From Bacteroides zoogleoformans (lineage in GTDB: Bacteria; Bacteroidota; Bacteroidia; Bacteroidales; Bacteroidaceae): a stretch of 64,000 nucleotides of DNA. Both the position numbers and the translations under genes were made by a program. The stretch is from assembly GCF_002998435.1 (NCBI RefSeq), contig NZ_CP027231.1, forward strand, positions 1,033,001 through 1,097,000, in the 5' to 3' direction. Positions 30,202 to 39,366 of the stretch are shown here, piece by piece (the first letter of the stretch is position 1; each line of letters begins with the position of its first letter). The notes beneath the pieces were generated by a model. That model was not told the origin of the DNA and made no database searches. It saw only the letters and a list, made by a program, of their open reading frames with translations.

Positions 30202-30855
30202 TTAAAATTCTTCACCAGCAAACTTAATTTTGCAACCAAGTACAGTTGCGATAATCATCTCGATATCCTTGAAGAAATTGTAGTGGCGATAGTAATAGCA
30301 ATTCAAGCGAACCTTATCAGGATAGATTACATTGTCATTATGCTCCACAGCAATTTCTTGAGCTTCACGTTTATCACCTTCTGCCTGCATCTTTGCCACA
30401 TATTCAGAAATCATCTCATCTTCGAGACGATACTTCAATGTTGCAGGCCCCGTGATACCAGGGCGAAGCTTCAGTACATCGCGATCTTCACCTGTCAACT
30501 TATCTGCATAACCTGGAACATCCGGACGTGGCCCCACAAAACTCATGTTACCGATAAGCACATCCCAAAGCCCAGGAAGCTCATCCAACTTATAGTGACG
30601 CAACGTAACACCAAAAGGAGTAATTCGACTGTCACCCGCTACAGAAACCGATGAACCATTATGCTTCACTGTCATACTTCTGAACTTATGACAATTAAAC
30701 AACTTACCATCTTTACCTACACGTTTCTGAACAAAGAATGCAGGCCCTCCAGGCATTTTAATCTTCACCATGATTGCTACAATGAGCAATACTGGCCACA
30801 GAAAAAGTAAACCAATAAGAGCAACTACACGATCAAAAATCCATTTTAATATCAT
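30202..30855 (-). CDS. Initiating undecaprenyl-phosphate sugar transferase (PglC-like)
   Basis: Transfers a sugar 1-phosphate to the lipid carrier, the first step of repeat-unit assembly. The start ATG 30855 gives MILKWIFDRVVALIGLLFLW with one re-entrant membrane helix. Motifs: FVQKRVGKDGKLFNCHKFRSM, LDELPGLWDVLIGNMSFVGP, RPGITG. About 217 residues, so it is the short single-domain form. An upstream GTG at 30894 is in frame but begins inside the 28-bp repeat. Its own promoter appears at 31029-31060. Confidence 0.93.
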   Translation of the reverse strand: MILKWIFDRVVALIGLLFLWPVLLIVAIMVKIKMPGGPAFFVQKRVGKDGKLFNCHKFRSMTVKHNGSSVSVAGDSRITPFGVTLRHYKLDELPGLWDVLIGNMSFVGPRPDVPGYADKLTGEDRDVLKLRPGITGPATLKYRLEDEMISEYVAKMQAEGDKREAQEIAVEHNDNVIYPDKVRLNCYYYRHYNFFKDIEMIIATVLGCKIKFAGEEF

Positions 30856-30885
30856 AATTATTATTATTATTTCTATCTTGGAGAA

Positions 30886-30913
30886 TATTTGCACTTCTTA
30901 GTGGAACTTATCG
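30886..30913 (+). repeat. 28-bp inverted repeat, left copy
   Basis: TATTTGCACTTCTTAG followed by TGGAACTTATCG. Its exact reverse complement is at 63083-63110. The two copies flank nearly the whole capsule locus. Bases outside the 28 differ on both sides. Confidence 0.85.
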
Positions 30914-31003
30914 CTTAGCCCGGCGGTTGGACTTGCTTAATCCCGAAAGAGACTCTTGGAGTTCAAACAGGTCATGAATACGATATTGAGAGTAGTATTT
31001 CAT
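30908..31003 (-). CDS. Possible 31-residue leader peptide
   Basis: Frame ATG 31003 to TAA 30908 encodes MKYYSQYRIHDLFELQ followed by a Ser/Arg/Lys-rich end (…SNRRAKR). It is the only ATG frame between the promoter at 31029-31060 and the sugar transferase, and its stop codon lies in the 28-bp repeat. I do not recognise it. It may be a leader peptide, a relic of a longer gene or chance. Confidence 0.3.
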   Translation of the reverse strand: MKYYSQYRIHDLFELQESLSGLSKSNRRAKR

Positions 31004-31028
31004 GTCGCTTCTTGTAGGATTTAACACT

Positions 31029-31060
31029 CAAAGGTAATCATTTTTTGCGAATCAAGCAAA
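31029..31060 (-). promoter_or_regulatory. Internal promoter before the sugar transferase
   Basis: Minus strand: TTTG (31060-31057), 20 bases, TACCTTTG (31036-31029). An exact consensus match. It would drive the transferase and aminotransferase independently of the long upxY transcript, which the IS110 copy just upstream may interrupt. Confidence 0.65.
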
Positions 31061-31280
31061 TCTTATACAAGTTAATTTGTTAATTTCCAATATTTTGCAT
31101 TAAATTAGTAGACCCTAATTAACGTGAATTCGACGAATTATAAGTGTCTACAAATTTGGTGATTATCGAAATTTGTTGTAACTTTATAGTAGTGAAATAC
31201 AATGAAAAACTATAATAAGAAAATTGAATACGGTTAACGATAATTAGCATAATCATGCAGGTTCTCGTGTATGGAAAGCT
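31061..31280. other. AT-rich stretch between internal promoter and IS110 copy
   Basis: No gene seen. It probably contains the boundary (right end) of the IS110 element, which I cannot place. Confidence 0.35.
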
Positions 31281-31310
31281 CGTCGGGGCTGACTGCTCAG
31301 CCCCTTGCCG
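31281..31310. repeat. GC-rich palindrome near IS110, copy 1
   Basis: CGTCGGGGCTGA, a short loop, then TCAGCCCCTTGCCG: an 8-bp perfect stem (GGGGCTGA/TCAGCCCC). A near copy with five bases fewer in the loop is at 63159-63183 in opposite orientation. It lies 28 bases past the transposase stop. IS110 elements often target such palindromes. Confidence 0.6.
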
Positions 31311-31337
31311 CATGGCGTTCCCTCCGCATATGAGTAT

Positions 31338-32303
31338 TTATGGTCTTTCGGACTTGAACCCATCAACATACGGTTTCCCTTGCGTGACTACAGCAAAGGC
31401 TTGCCTTACAAGTTTGTTGGCGACCGCAACGACCGCCACCTTACCCGGCTTGCCGTTAGACCGCAAACGGTCGAAACATGCCTTGCACTCAGTATTACAC
31501 CTGAGCGATGAGAATGCCGCTACATAAAGCTGGCTTCTGAGGCTTGAATCTCCGTTTCGGTTGATGTGACCTTTGACATTGACTGACGTACCGGATTGTT
31601 GGTAAGTAGGCGACAAGCCCAGATAACGGGTAAGTTGCTTGGCGTTATCAAAGTAGGTGAACCCACCGGTGGCTACGATGAGTGCTGCTGCCAGTGTGAC
31701 ACCGATACCCTTGATGGAGGTGAGCAGGTCCATCTGTTTCTTGTACTCACCTTGTGCCAAGGAAGCAATCTTCTCTTCCATTGCCTTGATTTGCTTCTCC
31801 AGGAATGTAATCGTCCTTTCGATGGTTTTCTTACATTCAGGGTCAAAAGAAGGAAGAACCTCCAGTGAACCTTTGAGGTTGCGTGTTGCCACGAGTTGCT
31901 TCTTGAGTTGTCGCAGTACCGTGCGTTTCTGCTTCAGGATGAGGATTGAATCGCTGCGCAGCTTGTAAGGAGCCGGTTGCATCCTCTCGCCGTACAGAGC
32001 TATCAGACGGGCATCAATCTCGTCCGTCTTGGTGACGGAGAGCATGGCACGGGCGAAGTTCTTTATCTTCAGCGGATTCTCAAGGCTGACGGTTATCCCG
32101 GCTTCGGAAAGCAGATAGACGAGCAACGCACTGTAATTCCCGGTGGCTTCCAAAACGCAATGGTGCTCTGCTGCTGAAACGGTCTGTATAAACTCATGTA
32201 CACCTTTTACAGTGTTTTTAAATGTTTTTGTCCTGCCTGTCTTAGCAGACGAATAAGCGACAACGAAGGTCGCCTTGCTGACATCAATCCCAACGTAAGT
32301 CAT
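31338..32303 (-). CDS. IS110-family transposase, second element
   Basis: 321 residues, intact. DEDD domain: MTYVGIDVSKATFVVAY, VLEATGNYS, KTDEIDARLIALY. C-terminal domain: SIKGIGVTLAAALIVATGGF, YLGLSPTYQQSGTSVNVKG with the serine region, and RNGDSSLRSQLYVAAF. Only distantly related to the copy at 1767-2852. It lies inside the capsule locus between the UDP-glucuronate epimerase and the sugar transferase, in the same orientation as the locus. Its ends have non-coding structured DNA (see 32337-32429). Confidence 0.92.
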   Translation of the reverse strand: MTYVGIDVSKATFVVAYSSAKTGRTKTFKNTVKGVHEFIQTVSAAEHHCVLEATGNYSALLVYLLSEAGITVSLENPLKIKNFARAMLSVTKTDEIDARLIALYGERMQPAPYKLRSDSILILKQKRTVLRQLKKQLVATRNLKGSLEVLPSFDPECKKTIERTITFLEKQIKAMEEKIASLAQGEYKKQMDLLTSIKGIGVTLAAALIVATGGFTYFDNAKQLTRYLGLSPTYQQSGTSVNVKGHINRNGDSSLRSQLYVAAFSSLRCNTECKACFDRLRSNGKPGKVAVVAVANKLVRQAFAVVTQGKPYVDGFKSERP

Positions 32304-32336
32304 AGTCTGAATAATTTATTAAAACAACATCTATAT

Positions 32337-32429
32337 ACCGTGAGCCATCATTGCGAATGCGGGGTCAAAAGCCCATTGAACTATCCGGTTTCTGATATAA
32401 AAGTGTGGGGGCGAAACATACCTCACGGT
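32337..32429 (-). ncRNA. Candidate guide RNA in the IS110 left end
   Basis: Upstream of the transposase (minus strand) a perfect 8-bp pair ACCGTGAG (32337-32344) and CTCACGGT (32422-32429) closes a 77-base segment with internal GC-rich loops. IS110-group elements encode their bridge RNA in this 5' non-coding end. The assignment rests on position and pairing only. Confidence 0.4.
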
Positions 32430-32778
32430 CTTTATGACTAATGAAAAAGCTGCCTTATTCCATACTCTGATGTTGAAACTTTATGCAAAAATATAACAAT
32501 TAATAATATACAACGAAATATTGCAGATATAAGCAAATAATTTGCATTATAACAAACTATAAATCATGAGAGTATGAAGTATTTAAGGAACGACTATGTA
32601 TGTGATATATATGATTCAAATGTCATCACATAGCAATTAGCCTCTTTCTTCTGGAATCCGAGGGATTGAAAGAAATGGTTGGCGGCTATTCGCTTGGGAT
32701 TGGAGGTTACTTAAAACTCTATGGGTACAAATTTCTGGACTTTTAGCAATACATGCTCTAGATTTGCTTATCGAAGGT
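32430..32778. other. Spacer between IS110 left end and epimerase gene
   Basis: About 350 bases. On the plus strand an open frame 32615-32746 ends in EGLKEMVGGYSLGIGGYLKL…, which reads like a protein C-terminus but has no start codon and no match I know. It may be a gene relic. The rest is AT rich without recognisable features. Confidence 0.3.
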
Positions 32779-33843
32779 TTATTCCTCAGCCCCATAATAC
32801 TTCGCATACCACTGAGCGAAGGCACGAAGGCCTTGACGAAGACTTGTACTTGGCTTGAATCCGAAATCTTGCTCAAGTGGAGTTGTGTCAGCGTATGTTA
32901 CAGGCACATCACCTGGTTGCATGGGTACGAGTTCCTTGTGCGACTCAAAGTCATAGTCTGCAGGAAGCACCTTGGCAGCAATGAGTTCCTCCTGAAGGAT
33001 AGTAACGAAGTCAAGAAGGTTCTCAGGACTGTTGCTGCCGATGTTATATACCTTGTATGGAGGGATTGGAAGGCCATCTTCGCCATTCTGCTTCTCTGGA
33101 GCGTGCTGCATGATGCGTACTACACCTTCTACGATATCGTCAACGTAGGTGAAGTCGCGTTTGCAATTGCCGTAGTTGAAGATTTGTATGGTCTTGCCTT
33201 CGCGAAGCTTGTTGGTGAAACCGAAGTAGGCCATATCAGGACGACCAGCAGGACCGTAGACCGTGAAGAAGCGGAGACCCGTTGACGAGATGTTATAGAG
33301 TTTTGAGTATGAATGAGCCATGAGCTCATTGCTCTTCTTGGTGGCGGCATAGAGCGAGACAGGGTTGTCCACCTTATCGTCTGTTGAGTATGGCACCTTC
33401 TTGTTAGAGCCATATACCGATGATGATGATGCATAGACGAGATGCTCTACTGGGTAGTTACGGCATGCCTCCAAGATGTTATAGAAACCAATAAGGTTGC
33501 TTTCTATATAGCTGCTAGGATTTGTGATTGAATAGCGCACACCTGCCTGAGCAGCAAGGTTGACAACAACAGCGAACTTCTCCTCGGCAAAAAGCCGATC
33601 AATAGCTGTTTTGTCTGCAAGGTTTACCTTAACGAACTTCCAGTCACGCCTGAGTGCCTCAATCTCAGCCAGGCGTTCGTTCTTGATATTCACATCATAG
33701 TAATCTGTGATGCTGTCCAGACCAACCACACGTACGTTCTGGAAATCCTTGAAAATACGCTTTACGAGATTAGCGCCAATAAAGCCTGCTGCACCGGTTA
33801 CGAGAACTGTCTTACCCTCAAGGTTTACATTATAATTTACCAT
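32779..33843 (-). CDS. UDP-glucuronate 4-epimerase-like SDR enzyme
   Basis: Extended short-chain dehydrogenase, probably UDP-GlcA to UDP-GalA. ATG 33843 gives MVNYNVNLEGKTVLVTGAAG with the NAD motif GAAGFIG. Active site: SSSSVYG and YAATKKSNE (Y-x3-K). LRFFTVYGPAGRPDMAYFGF is typical of the UDP-glucuronate epimerase group. About 354 residues. Ugd, which makes its substrate, is encoded 2 kb upstream in the same operon; broken genes lie between them. Confidence 0.88.
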   Translation of the reverse strand: MVNYNVNLEGKTVLVTGAAGFIGANLVKRIFKDFQNVRVVGLDSITDYYDVNIKNERLAEIEALRRDWKFVKVNLADKTAIDRLFAEEKFAVVVNLAAQAGVRYSITNPSSYIESNLIGFYNILEACRNYPVEHLVYASSSSVYGSNKKVPYSTDDKVDNPVSLYAATKKSNELMAHSYSKLYNISSTGLRFFTVYGPAGRPDMAYFGFTNKLREGKTIQIFNYGNCKRDFTYVDDIVEGVVRIMQHAPEKQNGEDGLPIPPYKVYNIGSNSPENLLDFVTILQEELIAAKVLPADYDFESHKELVPMQPGDVPVTYADTTPLEQDFGFKPSTSLRQGLRAFAQWYAKYYGAEE

Positions 33844-33894
33844 AATTATATTATCTATCATTGGTGAGTTAATAATCTGATGGACACTCGTTAA

Positions 33895-34633
33895 TCATTT
33901 TACGATTCCGGGATATTCCTTCTGTACCTACTCATAGATCTGGAGATTGCCGATGTCATAGCGGCGACCGGGCATTTTCACGGCGTGGACGGTCGTCTGC
34001 TGGCAGAGCCATGCGATGAAGCTATCAGGAGCATCTGTGCCACAAACATTTGCGATAGCCTCGGGAATGCGATTGGCATCCTCTGCCTTGTAGTAGTAGA
34101 AAGGAGGGCAGCACCAGCGACTCTTAGGGACGGCTGGTTTTTCTTCCATGTTGATGATGCGATCGGTATCATCAAGCTGTAGCACACCACACTTGTGGAG
34201 ACGCTCCTCGCTGGGTTCGTAGAAACGCATCACGCACGAGGTCTGCCTTCTCATTGCCATAGTGAACAAACTTCTGCAAGCTGAAGTTGAGGACATTGTC
34301 GCCTGCTATGACCAGGAAGTCTCCACTCTGGTTCAGCTGGTCAACAGCAAATTTGATATCACAGACAGCACCAAGGCTGGTCTCGTTGGTGGAAGTGTCA
34401 TCATCCACAACGGTTACCTTCTGAGACTTAGTTTCCGCCCAGTCCTGAAAGTGGTGGGCAAACTTATGGTTGCTGATAACTACGTATTCATCCACGAGTC
34501 CGGCACCATCTATATCGTCAAGGAGCCAGTCAAGAATGTTCTTGTCACCAACCTTCAGAAGTGGCTTAGGGAAATTCTCTGTAAGGGGATATAAGCGGGT
34601 AGCGTAACCCGCAGCTAATATAAGACACTGCAT
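33895..34633 (-). pseudogene. Sugar-1-phosphate nucleotidyltransferase, frameshift and stop
   Basis: NTP-transferase of the HddC/mannose-1-P guanylyltransferase type. The 5' part (34633-34172) reads MQCLILAAGYATRLYPLTEN … FPKPLLKVGD, the rest continues in another frame with SCVMRFYEPSEERLHKCGVL and ends RYDIGNLQIYE. The shift is near 34240 and looks like loss of two bases. An in-frame TAG at 33930-33928 interrupts the C-terminus; VQKEYPGIVK and TGA (33895) follow in the same frame. Two lesions, so likely non-functional. It adjoins a broken GHMP kinase that would make its substrate. Confidence 0.82.
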
Positions 34634-34639
34634 AATCTT

Positions 34640-35820
34640 TATATGATAATCTTATGCCATCTGCACTATGGCAGATGATTGATTTATACTTTCCAATCAA
34701 ATCAGGGAACACCTTAAGGTATTCCGTTGTGACTTTCTCGATGATGCTGTCACGGAGGGCGGGATCGATAACCGCTACACAACAACCCTTGAAACCGACA
34801 CCCGAGAAGCGGTCACCATAGATACCATCCGTTCGGGTCATGATGTCGTATAGGCACTTGAGCTCGGGGCAACCCTTCTCCCAATTCTCGATAGACGACT
34901 TACCACTCTCAAACGACAGCTTGCCATAGGCTTCGATGTCACCTCTCTGCCATGCCTCGGCTGCCTGTTCCACATGCTCCTGCTCCGTATACCAATGCTC
35001 GGCTCTGCGAGCCCATGTCTCGGGCAACCTGTGCTTGTACTGTTCGAATATCTCACGTGGGATGTCTCGGGTATTCGTATCCTTGTACTTGCCATACTTC
35101 ATGCCAGCAAAAGCCTCGAGGGCGTAGGCAGCACTCCACAGTTCGTCCACACGCATGTTGAGATTGGTGCCACTCAGGTTCCTTTCCTATCCGCTGAAGA
35201 AGATGGCAAACTCATAGGGTTTCATCGTGGGACTGGTAGGAATCAACTTGAAAGAGTCGTCCTTGTTGTCGATCAACACAAGGTTGTCCTTCTTGGAATA
35301 AACCTCACAGGCCTGATCATTCTTGCCCACGTTAACTCCCACATAGTCCTTCTCGGCCGACAAGGCCATGTCGATGATTCCCTGACGGGAGAGTTCGATG
35401 CCATTCACTTTGGAGAAGGCTGAGAGGAACACGGTGGTGACAGCTGCCGATGAAGACAGTCCACCAATAAGCAGTGAGCCATTAATCACGCCACTCATAC
35501 CGTACCACGGAGGATATTTCTTGGCTAATACCAAGGTGGCACCTCTGAGGCAATCTGCCCAGTCCGACTAGGGTGTCTCAGACGTGCTTGCAATATGTCA
35601 CTGAGCTCTCTTCTCAAACAGGAAAGACACCTGCTCAATGACGTCATTCATCTTCTTGCGGTACGCAAGTCGGATTCCCTTATCAATGGTGAAACCCGTA
35701 CTCTTTCCCAATCCATAATCAGAGTGTGCGATTACAGGAACCACTCGCTGAGGGCAAAACTTTACTCCATCTGGATCTTTGCCATATCTCAAAAAATCTT
35801 TGTGCTGAAAGGTAATGCAT
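34640..35820 (-). pseudogene. GHMP sugar kinase (galactokinase-like), several in-frame stops
   Basis: Sugar kinase of the Bacteroides galactokinase/heptokinase-like group. From ATG 35820 (MHYLSAQRF) a run of six T (A at 35791-35796 on plus) shifts the frame; five T would join it to LRYGKDPDGVKFCPQRVVPV. After that one frame continues through the ATP loop INGSLLIGGLSSSAAV, NVGKNDQACEVY and GVGFKGCCVAVIDP to SADGIRL, but with TGA (35600-35598), TAG (35570-35568) and TAG (35189-35187) inside conserved text (FFSG-stop-ERNLSGTN). The 3' limit is approximate. Four lesions with otherwise well kept sequence. Confidence 0.8.
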
Positions 35821-35837
35821 CTGTAGTTGATTAAGAA

Positions 35838-37166
35838 TTAGTCCCTTTTGAAAATATCACGTGTATAAACCTTGTCCATCACATCTTCCAAACAGTCATC
35901 ATATCTGTTCGCAATAATCGCCTTTGACTTAGCCTTAAACTCATCAAGGTTGTTTACGATCTGGCTGCCAAAGAATGATGTTCCATTCTCGAGCGTTGGT
36001 TCATAGATAATTACTTCAGCACCCTTTGCTTTGATGCGCTTCATGATGCCCTGAATAGCAGACTGACGGAAGTTGTCTGAGTTGCTCTTCATTGTCAGAC
36101 GATAAACGCCGATGACACACTGATGTTCCTTCGATGAATCCCATGAAGCATTTTCTGCATAGTAGCCAGCCTTGCGAAGGACTGCATCGGCAATATAGTC
36201 TTTACGAGTGCGATTTGAATCTACAATAGCACTCATCATGCACTGAGGGACTTCGGCATAATTTGCGAGCAACTGCTTAGTATCTTTAGGTAAGCAATAG
36301 CCACCATAACCGAACGAAGGGTTGTTATAGTGAGTACCGATACGTGGATCAAGACCTACTCCACTAATGATGTCCTGAGTATCAAGACCCTTAACCTCTG
36401 CGTATGTATCAAGCTCGTTAAAGTAAGAGACACGGAGGGCAAGGTAGGTATTTGCAAACAACTTTACCGCTTCTGCCTCCTTCAACCCCATGAACAAAGT
36501 ATCAATATTCTCCTTGATAGCACCTTCTTGCAAAAGGGTAGCAAAAGCCTTTGCATACATCTCTGCTTCAGAATTTCCGATAGTAGCAATTGCCACATTC
36601 TCCTCTTCCCATTTCTTCTTCACGCCAGTAGGCAACACTTTTGGATAGCCCACAATGATACGACTTGGGTAGAGATTGTCTTCCAGAGCCTTTGACTCAC
36701 GAAGGAACTCTGGCGAGAAGAGAAGATTGAACTTCTTATCCTTCAAAGTTGGATCAGTCAAGAACTTGAGAGCATACTTCACATAGAGAGAATGGCAATA
36801 ACCAACAGGAATTGTCGACTTGATTACCATGATGGCATCAGGGTTTACGCTAATAACCAAGTCTATCACATCTTCAATATGATGAGTATCAAAGAAGTTC
36901 TTCACAGGGTCATAGTTGGTAGGAGCAGCTATAACCACATAGTCAGCATCCTTGTAAGCACTTGCACCATCAAGTGTTGCAGTCAAATTCAAATCTTTTT
37001 CAGCAAAGTATTTTTTTATATATTCATCTTGAATAGGACTAATTCGTTTATTGATCTTATTTACTTTCTCTTCTATTACATCAACAGCTGTAACCTGATG
37101 GTTTTGTGCCAACAGAGTCGCAATAGACAGACCTACGTAGCCTGTACCAGCTACAGCTATTTTCAT
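35838..37166 (-). CDS. ugd: UDP-glucose 6-dehydrogenase
   Basis: Oxidises UDP-glucose to UDP-glucuronate with NAD. ATG 37166 gives [20 protein letters not shown], the Rossmann motif; an upstream in-frame start at 37184 adds six residues. [15 protein letters not shown] and the catalytic cysteine in [16 protein letters not shown] are present. About 442 residues, and compact like many Bacteroidetes Ugd proteins. It is intact between two broken GHMP kinase genes; its product feeds the epimerase at 32779-33843. Confidence 0.93.
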   Translation of the reverse strand: MKIAVAGTGYVGLSIATLLAQNHQVTAVDVIEEKVNKINKRISPIQDEYIKKYFAEKDLNLTATLDGASAYKDADYVVIAAPTNYDPVKNFFDTHHIEDVIDLVISVNPDAIMVIKSTIPVGYCHSLYVKYALKFLTDPTLKDKKFNLLFSPEFLRESKALEDNLYPSRIIVGYPKVLPTGVKKKWEEENVAIATIGNSEAEMYAKAFATLLQEGAIKENIDTLFMGLKEAEAVKLFANTYLALRVSYFNELDTYAEVKGLDTQDIISGVGLDPRIGTHYNNPSFGYGGYCLPKDTKQLLANYAEVPQCMMSAIVDSNRTRKDYIADAVLRKAGYYAENASWDSSKEHQCVIGVYRLTMKSNSDNFRQSAIQGIMKRIKAKGAEVIIYEPTLENGTSFFGSQIVNNLDEFKAKSKAIIANRYDDCLEDVMDKVYTRDIFKRD

Positions 37167-37226
37167 TTCACTAAATTCTCTCATAATAATAGGGCTAAAA
37201 CTTTATTTCATTCAAGTTATTTGTCA

Positions 37227-38255
37227 TTAGTATATCATTTGGTACATATCATCCACGAATCTTGCACCATCGCCAGGTTTCACCCAGAATACCTTGAAGG
37301 TATTCTCGTATTCAGGATAGTCAGCGAGGTATTTTTCTGTGAGTTCCTTTTCGATGTTTTCCTTGTAAGCAGGATCAACAAGGGTTATTACAGCACCCTT
37401 GAAACCAGCACCAGAGAAACAACCTCCATAAACGCCTTGCATAGGACGATGATATTGTAGATAGAAATTAACTCAGGGCTACCGCACTCATAATTGTGAA
37501 TAGAAGACTCACATGAATCAAATGAGAGTTTTCCCAGGAGTTGAAGATTACCTGTTTCCCAAGCAATTACTCCCTGACGTACTCTACAATACTCAGAATA
37601 GAAATGCTCTGCCCTGCGTGCAAAACGAGAAGGCATCATATCGCGGGTTTTGTCGAAAGATTCCTTTGGAATGTCACGAAGGAACGTCTTATCGAATGTT
37701 TTAAGAGGCTGATCCATATATGCAAGCATATTCCATACAGCAGTCTTACACTCAAAAACGCGGAGGTTATAATCTGAACTAACCAAAGAACGTATCAGTC
37801 CGCTGAAGAATACGCCAATCTCAAAGTCTGGCATATTCGGATTGCGTTTGATAACTCGCCAATCGTTGCTATCGCAGTCAAGGAAGAGAAGGCCATCTTT
37901 CTGCCCAAGTGCGATACAAACCTGATCAAGTAGGCCATTATTAAGTCCGATATACTCACGTTCTGCTTCAGAAGCAATTGTCACAACTTCAAACGGCTGC
38001 AACTTAATTAATGCCATTAGCCTTGGCAAAAGCTATGACATATGCGATAAGTACCGCTGCAGAAGAAGATAAACCTCCTACTGGTACTGATCCTTGCAGG
38101 ACACCATCAATGCCATGTGTAAGTTCAAAACGCTTTTGTAGCGCATACTTTGCACCACGAGCATAGTCACCCCAATGTTTCTCACGTACTTCTGTGCGCT
38201 TCCGAAGATCTATATGCACTTCGCCTTCGAAGCTCTTGCTTGTAAGATTTACTTG
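37227..38255 (-). pseudogene. Second GHMP sugar kinase, frameshifted
   Basis: Paralogue of the broken kinase at 34640-35820. Three frames together give NLTSKSFEGEVHIDLRKRTE, then the ATP loop LQGSVPVGGLSSSAAVLIAY, then LQPFEVVTIASEAEREYIGL and the C-terminal MQGVYGGCFSGAGFKGAVIT. The first shift near 38004-38011 looks like a 4-base duplication (ATTAATTA), the second near 37443 like a lost base. The N-terminal ~60 residues are missing, and an in-frame TGA at about 38256 joins it to the fragment upstream. Not functional as read. Confidence 0.8.
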
Positions 38256-38543
38256 TCAATCCTCACGCACATTCTGCTGCCCGTACATCTTGAAAGCTGC
38301 CCGGAGGCACTTGTAGTCATGCCGGCTGAAGCACGCAAGAAGATTGCCCGCCTGTCTGCCGAGGAAATCAAGAAATATCTGGAAATCTGCCTGGAGACAA
38401 CGTATCTGGGTCAAAACGCCTTGCAAGGATTGCTTGGTTGCAAAATCGTACAAGACCTCCCATTCGGCAACAGAAGGAGCCTTGTCCAGACCCTCTCTAT
38501 TGCCTAATGAAACCTTTATCAGTTCAAAGAATAGTTTTATCAT
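38256..38543 (-). pseudogene. N-terminal fragment of an NTP_transf_5-type nucleotidyltransferase
   Basis: 95 residues. MIKLFFELIKVSLGNREGLD and VAEWEVLYDFATKQSLQGVL match the start of the ~350-residue nucleotidyltransferase family often found in Bacteroidales capsule loci. It then runs into unrelated sequence (…AAFKMYGQQNVRED) and a TGA where the broken GHMP kinase begins. The nucleotidyltransferase core is absent. This looks like a deletion junction between two genes. Confidence 0.6.
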
Positions 38544-39355
38544 CTAAACGTCTTATATGCAAATTTCTTCACCCATCCAGGGCTGATTGCCATAATGTAA
38601 TACGCATAGCCGAAGAGTGTAGCCTTCATGCCATAACCCAAACCACGGTTTACCTCGTTTCTGAGCTTCAGCACCTCCTTGGCGAACTTCGTTCCACCTC
38701 TGCGCTTATACATGTCCTTCGATACGCGGAATGTCAGTACCACATCCTTCAGATTGCCGAACTTACATCCAGCCTTGAATGCTCGGTACCACAATTCCGT
38801 ATCCTGATTTTTCTTATATGAAGCATTATACGATATAGCCTTGTCGAAGAACCTTGCTCGGAACATGACTGCAGGATGCGCCAACGGATTGCGAGTTGCG
38901 AAGAAAGCAAAGCAATCATCATGCGTCAACGGATAGTTTATCACCTTTCCATTCTGTTTGCCGTCATACTCCATTTCCTCAATAGCGCCACCTATCACGT
39001 CCAGATCTTCATGCTCCTCCAGGTACTTCACCTGCTTCTCAAAGCGATTTGTCTTCGATATGTCATCGGCATCCATGCGTGCAATATACTTTGGCTGCAA
39101 CCGCTTGCCTTCTTCCAGCAGGTTGTTCAATACGGCAGTTAGACCTCTGTTCTCCGTGAACCAGAACACTTTCACGCAAGAATCCGACTCATATCCATGA
39201 AGCACATCAGCAAGGCCATCGCTCACAGTACCATCTACACCCACTAGCAGTACGAAGTCCTGATACGTTTGTCCAAGAATGCTCTCAACTGATAAACGTA
39301 AATGCTCGGGATTGTCGTTCTTATATACCGACATCAATACTATCATATTATTCAT
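38540..39355 (-). CDS. Family 2 glycosyltransferase
   Basis: GT-A inverting transferase, 271 residues. NNMIVLMSVYKNDNPEHLRL at the start, the nucleotide-binding RMDADDISKTNRFEKQ (DxD type) and acceptor-side HPAVMFRARFFD. A hydrophobic C-terminal patch (FGYAYYIMAISPGW) may touch the membrane. Its stop overlaps the start of the nucleotidyltransferase fragment by 4 bases (ATGA type). Intact. Sugar not predictable. Confidence 0.9.
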   Translation of the reverse strand: MNNMIVLMSVYKNDNPEHLRLSVESILGQTYQDFVLLVGVDGTVSDGLADVLHGYESDSCVKVFWFTENRGLTAVLNNLLEEGKRLQPKYIARMDADDISKTNRFEKQVKYLEEHEDLDVIGGAIEEMEYDGKQNGKVINYPLTHDDCFAFFATRNPLAHPAVMFRARFFDKAISYNASYKKNQDTELWYRAFKAGCKFGNLKDVVLTFRVSKDMYKRRGGTKFAKEVLKLRNEVNRGLGYGMKATLFGYAYYIMAISPGWVKKFAYKTFR

Positions 39356-39366
39356 CCCTATTCTTT

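Noticed and set aside
31338..31370. tRNA T-arm-like sequence on the minus strand (GGGTTCAAGTCC)
   Set aside because: It is the codons for GFKSERP at the end of the IS110 transposase; no other tRNA arms are present.
32637..32876. Minus-strand 79-codon frame downstream of the epimerase
   Set aside because: Mostly overlaps the epimerase 3' end in another frame; no recognisable protein.
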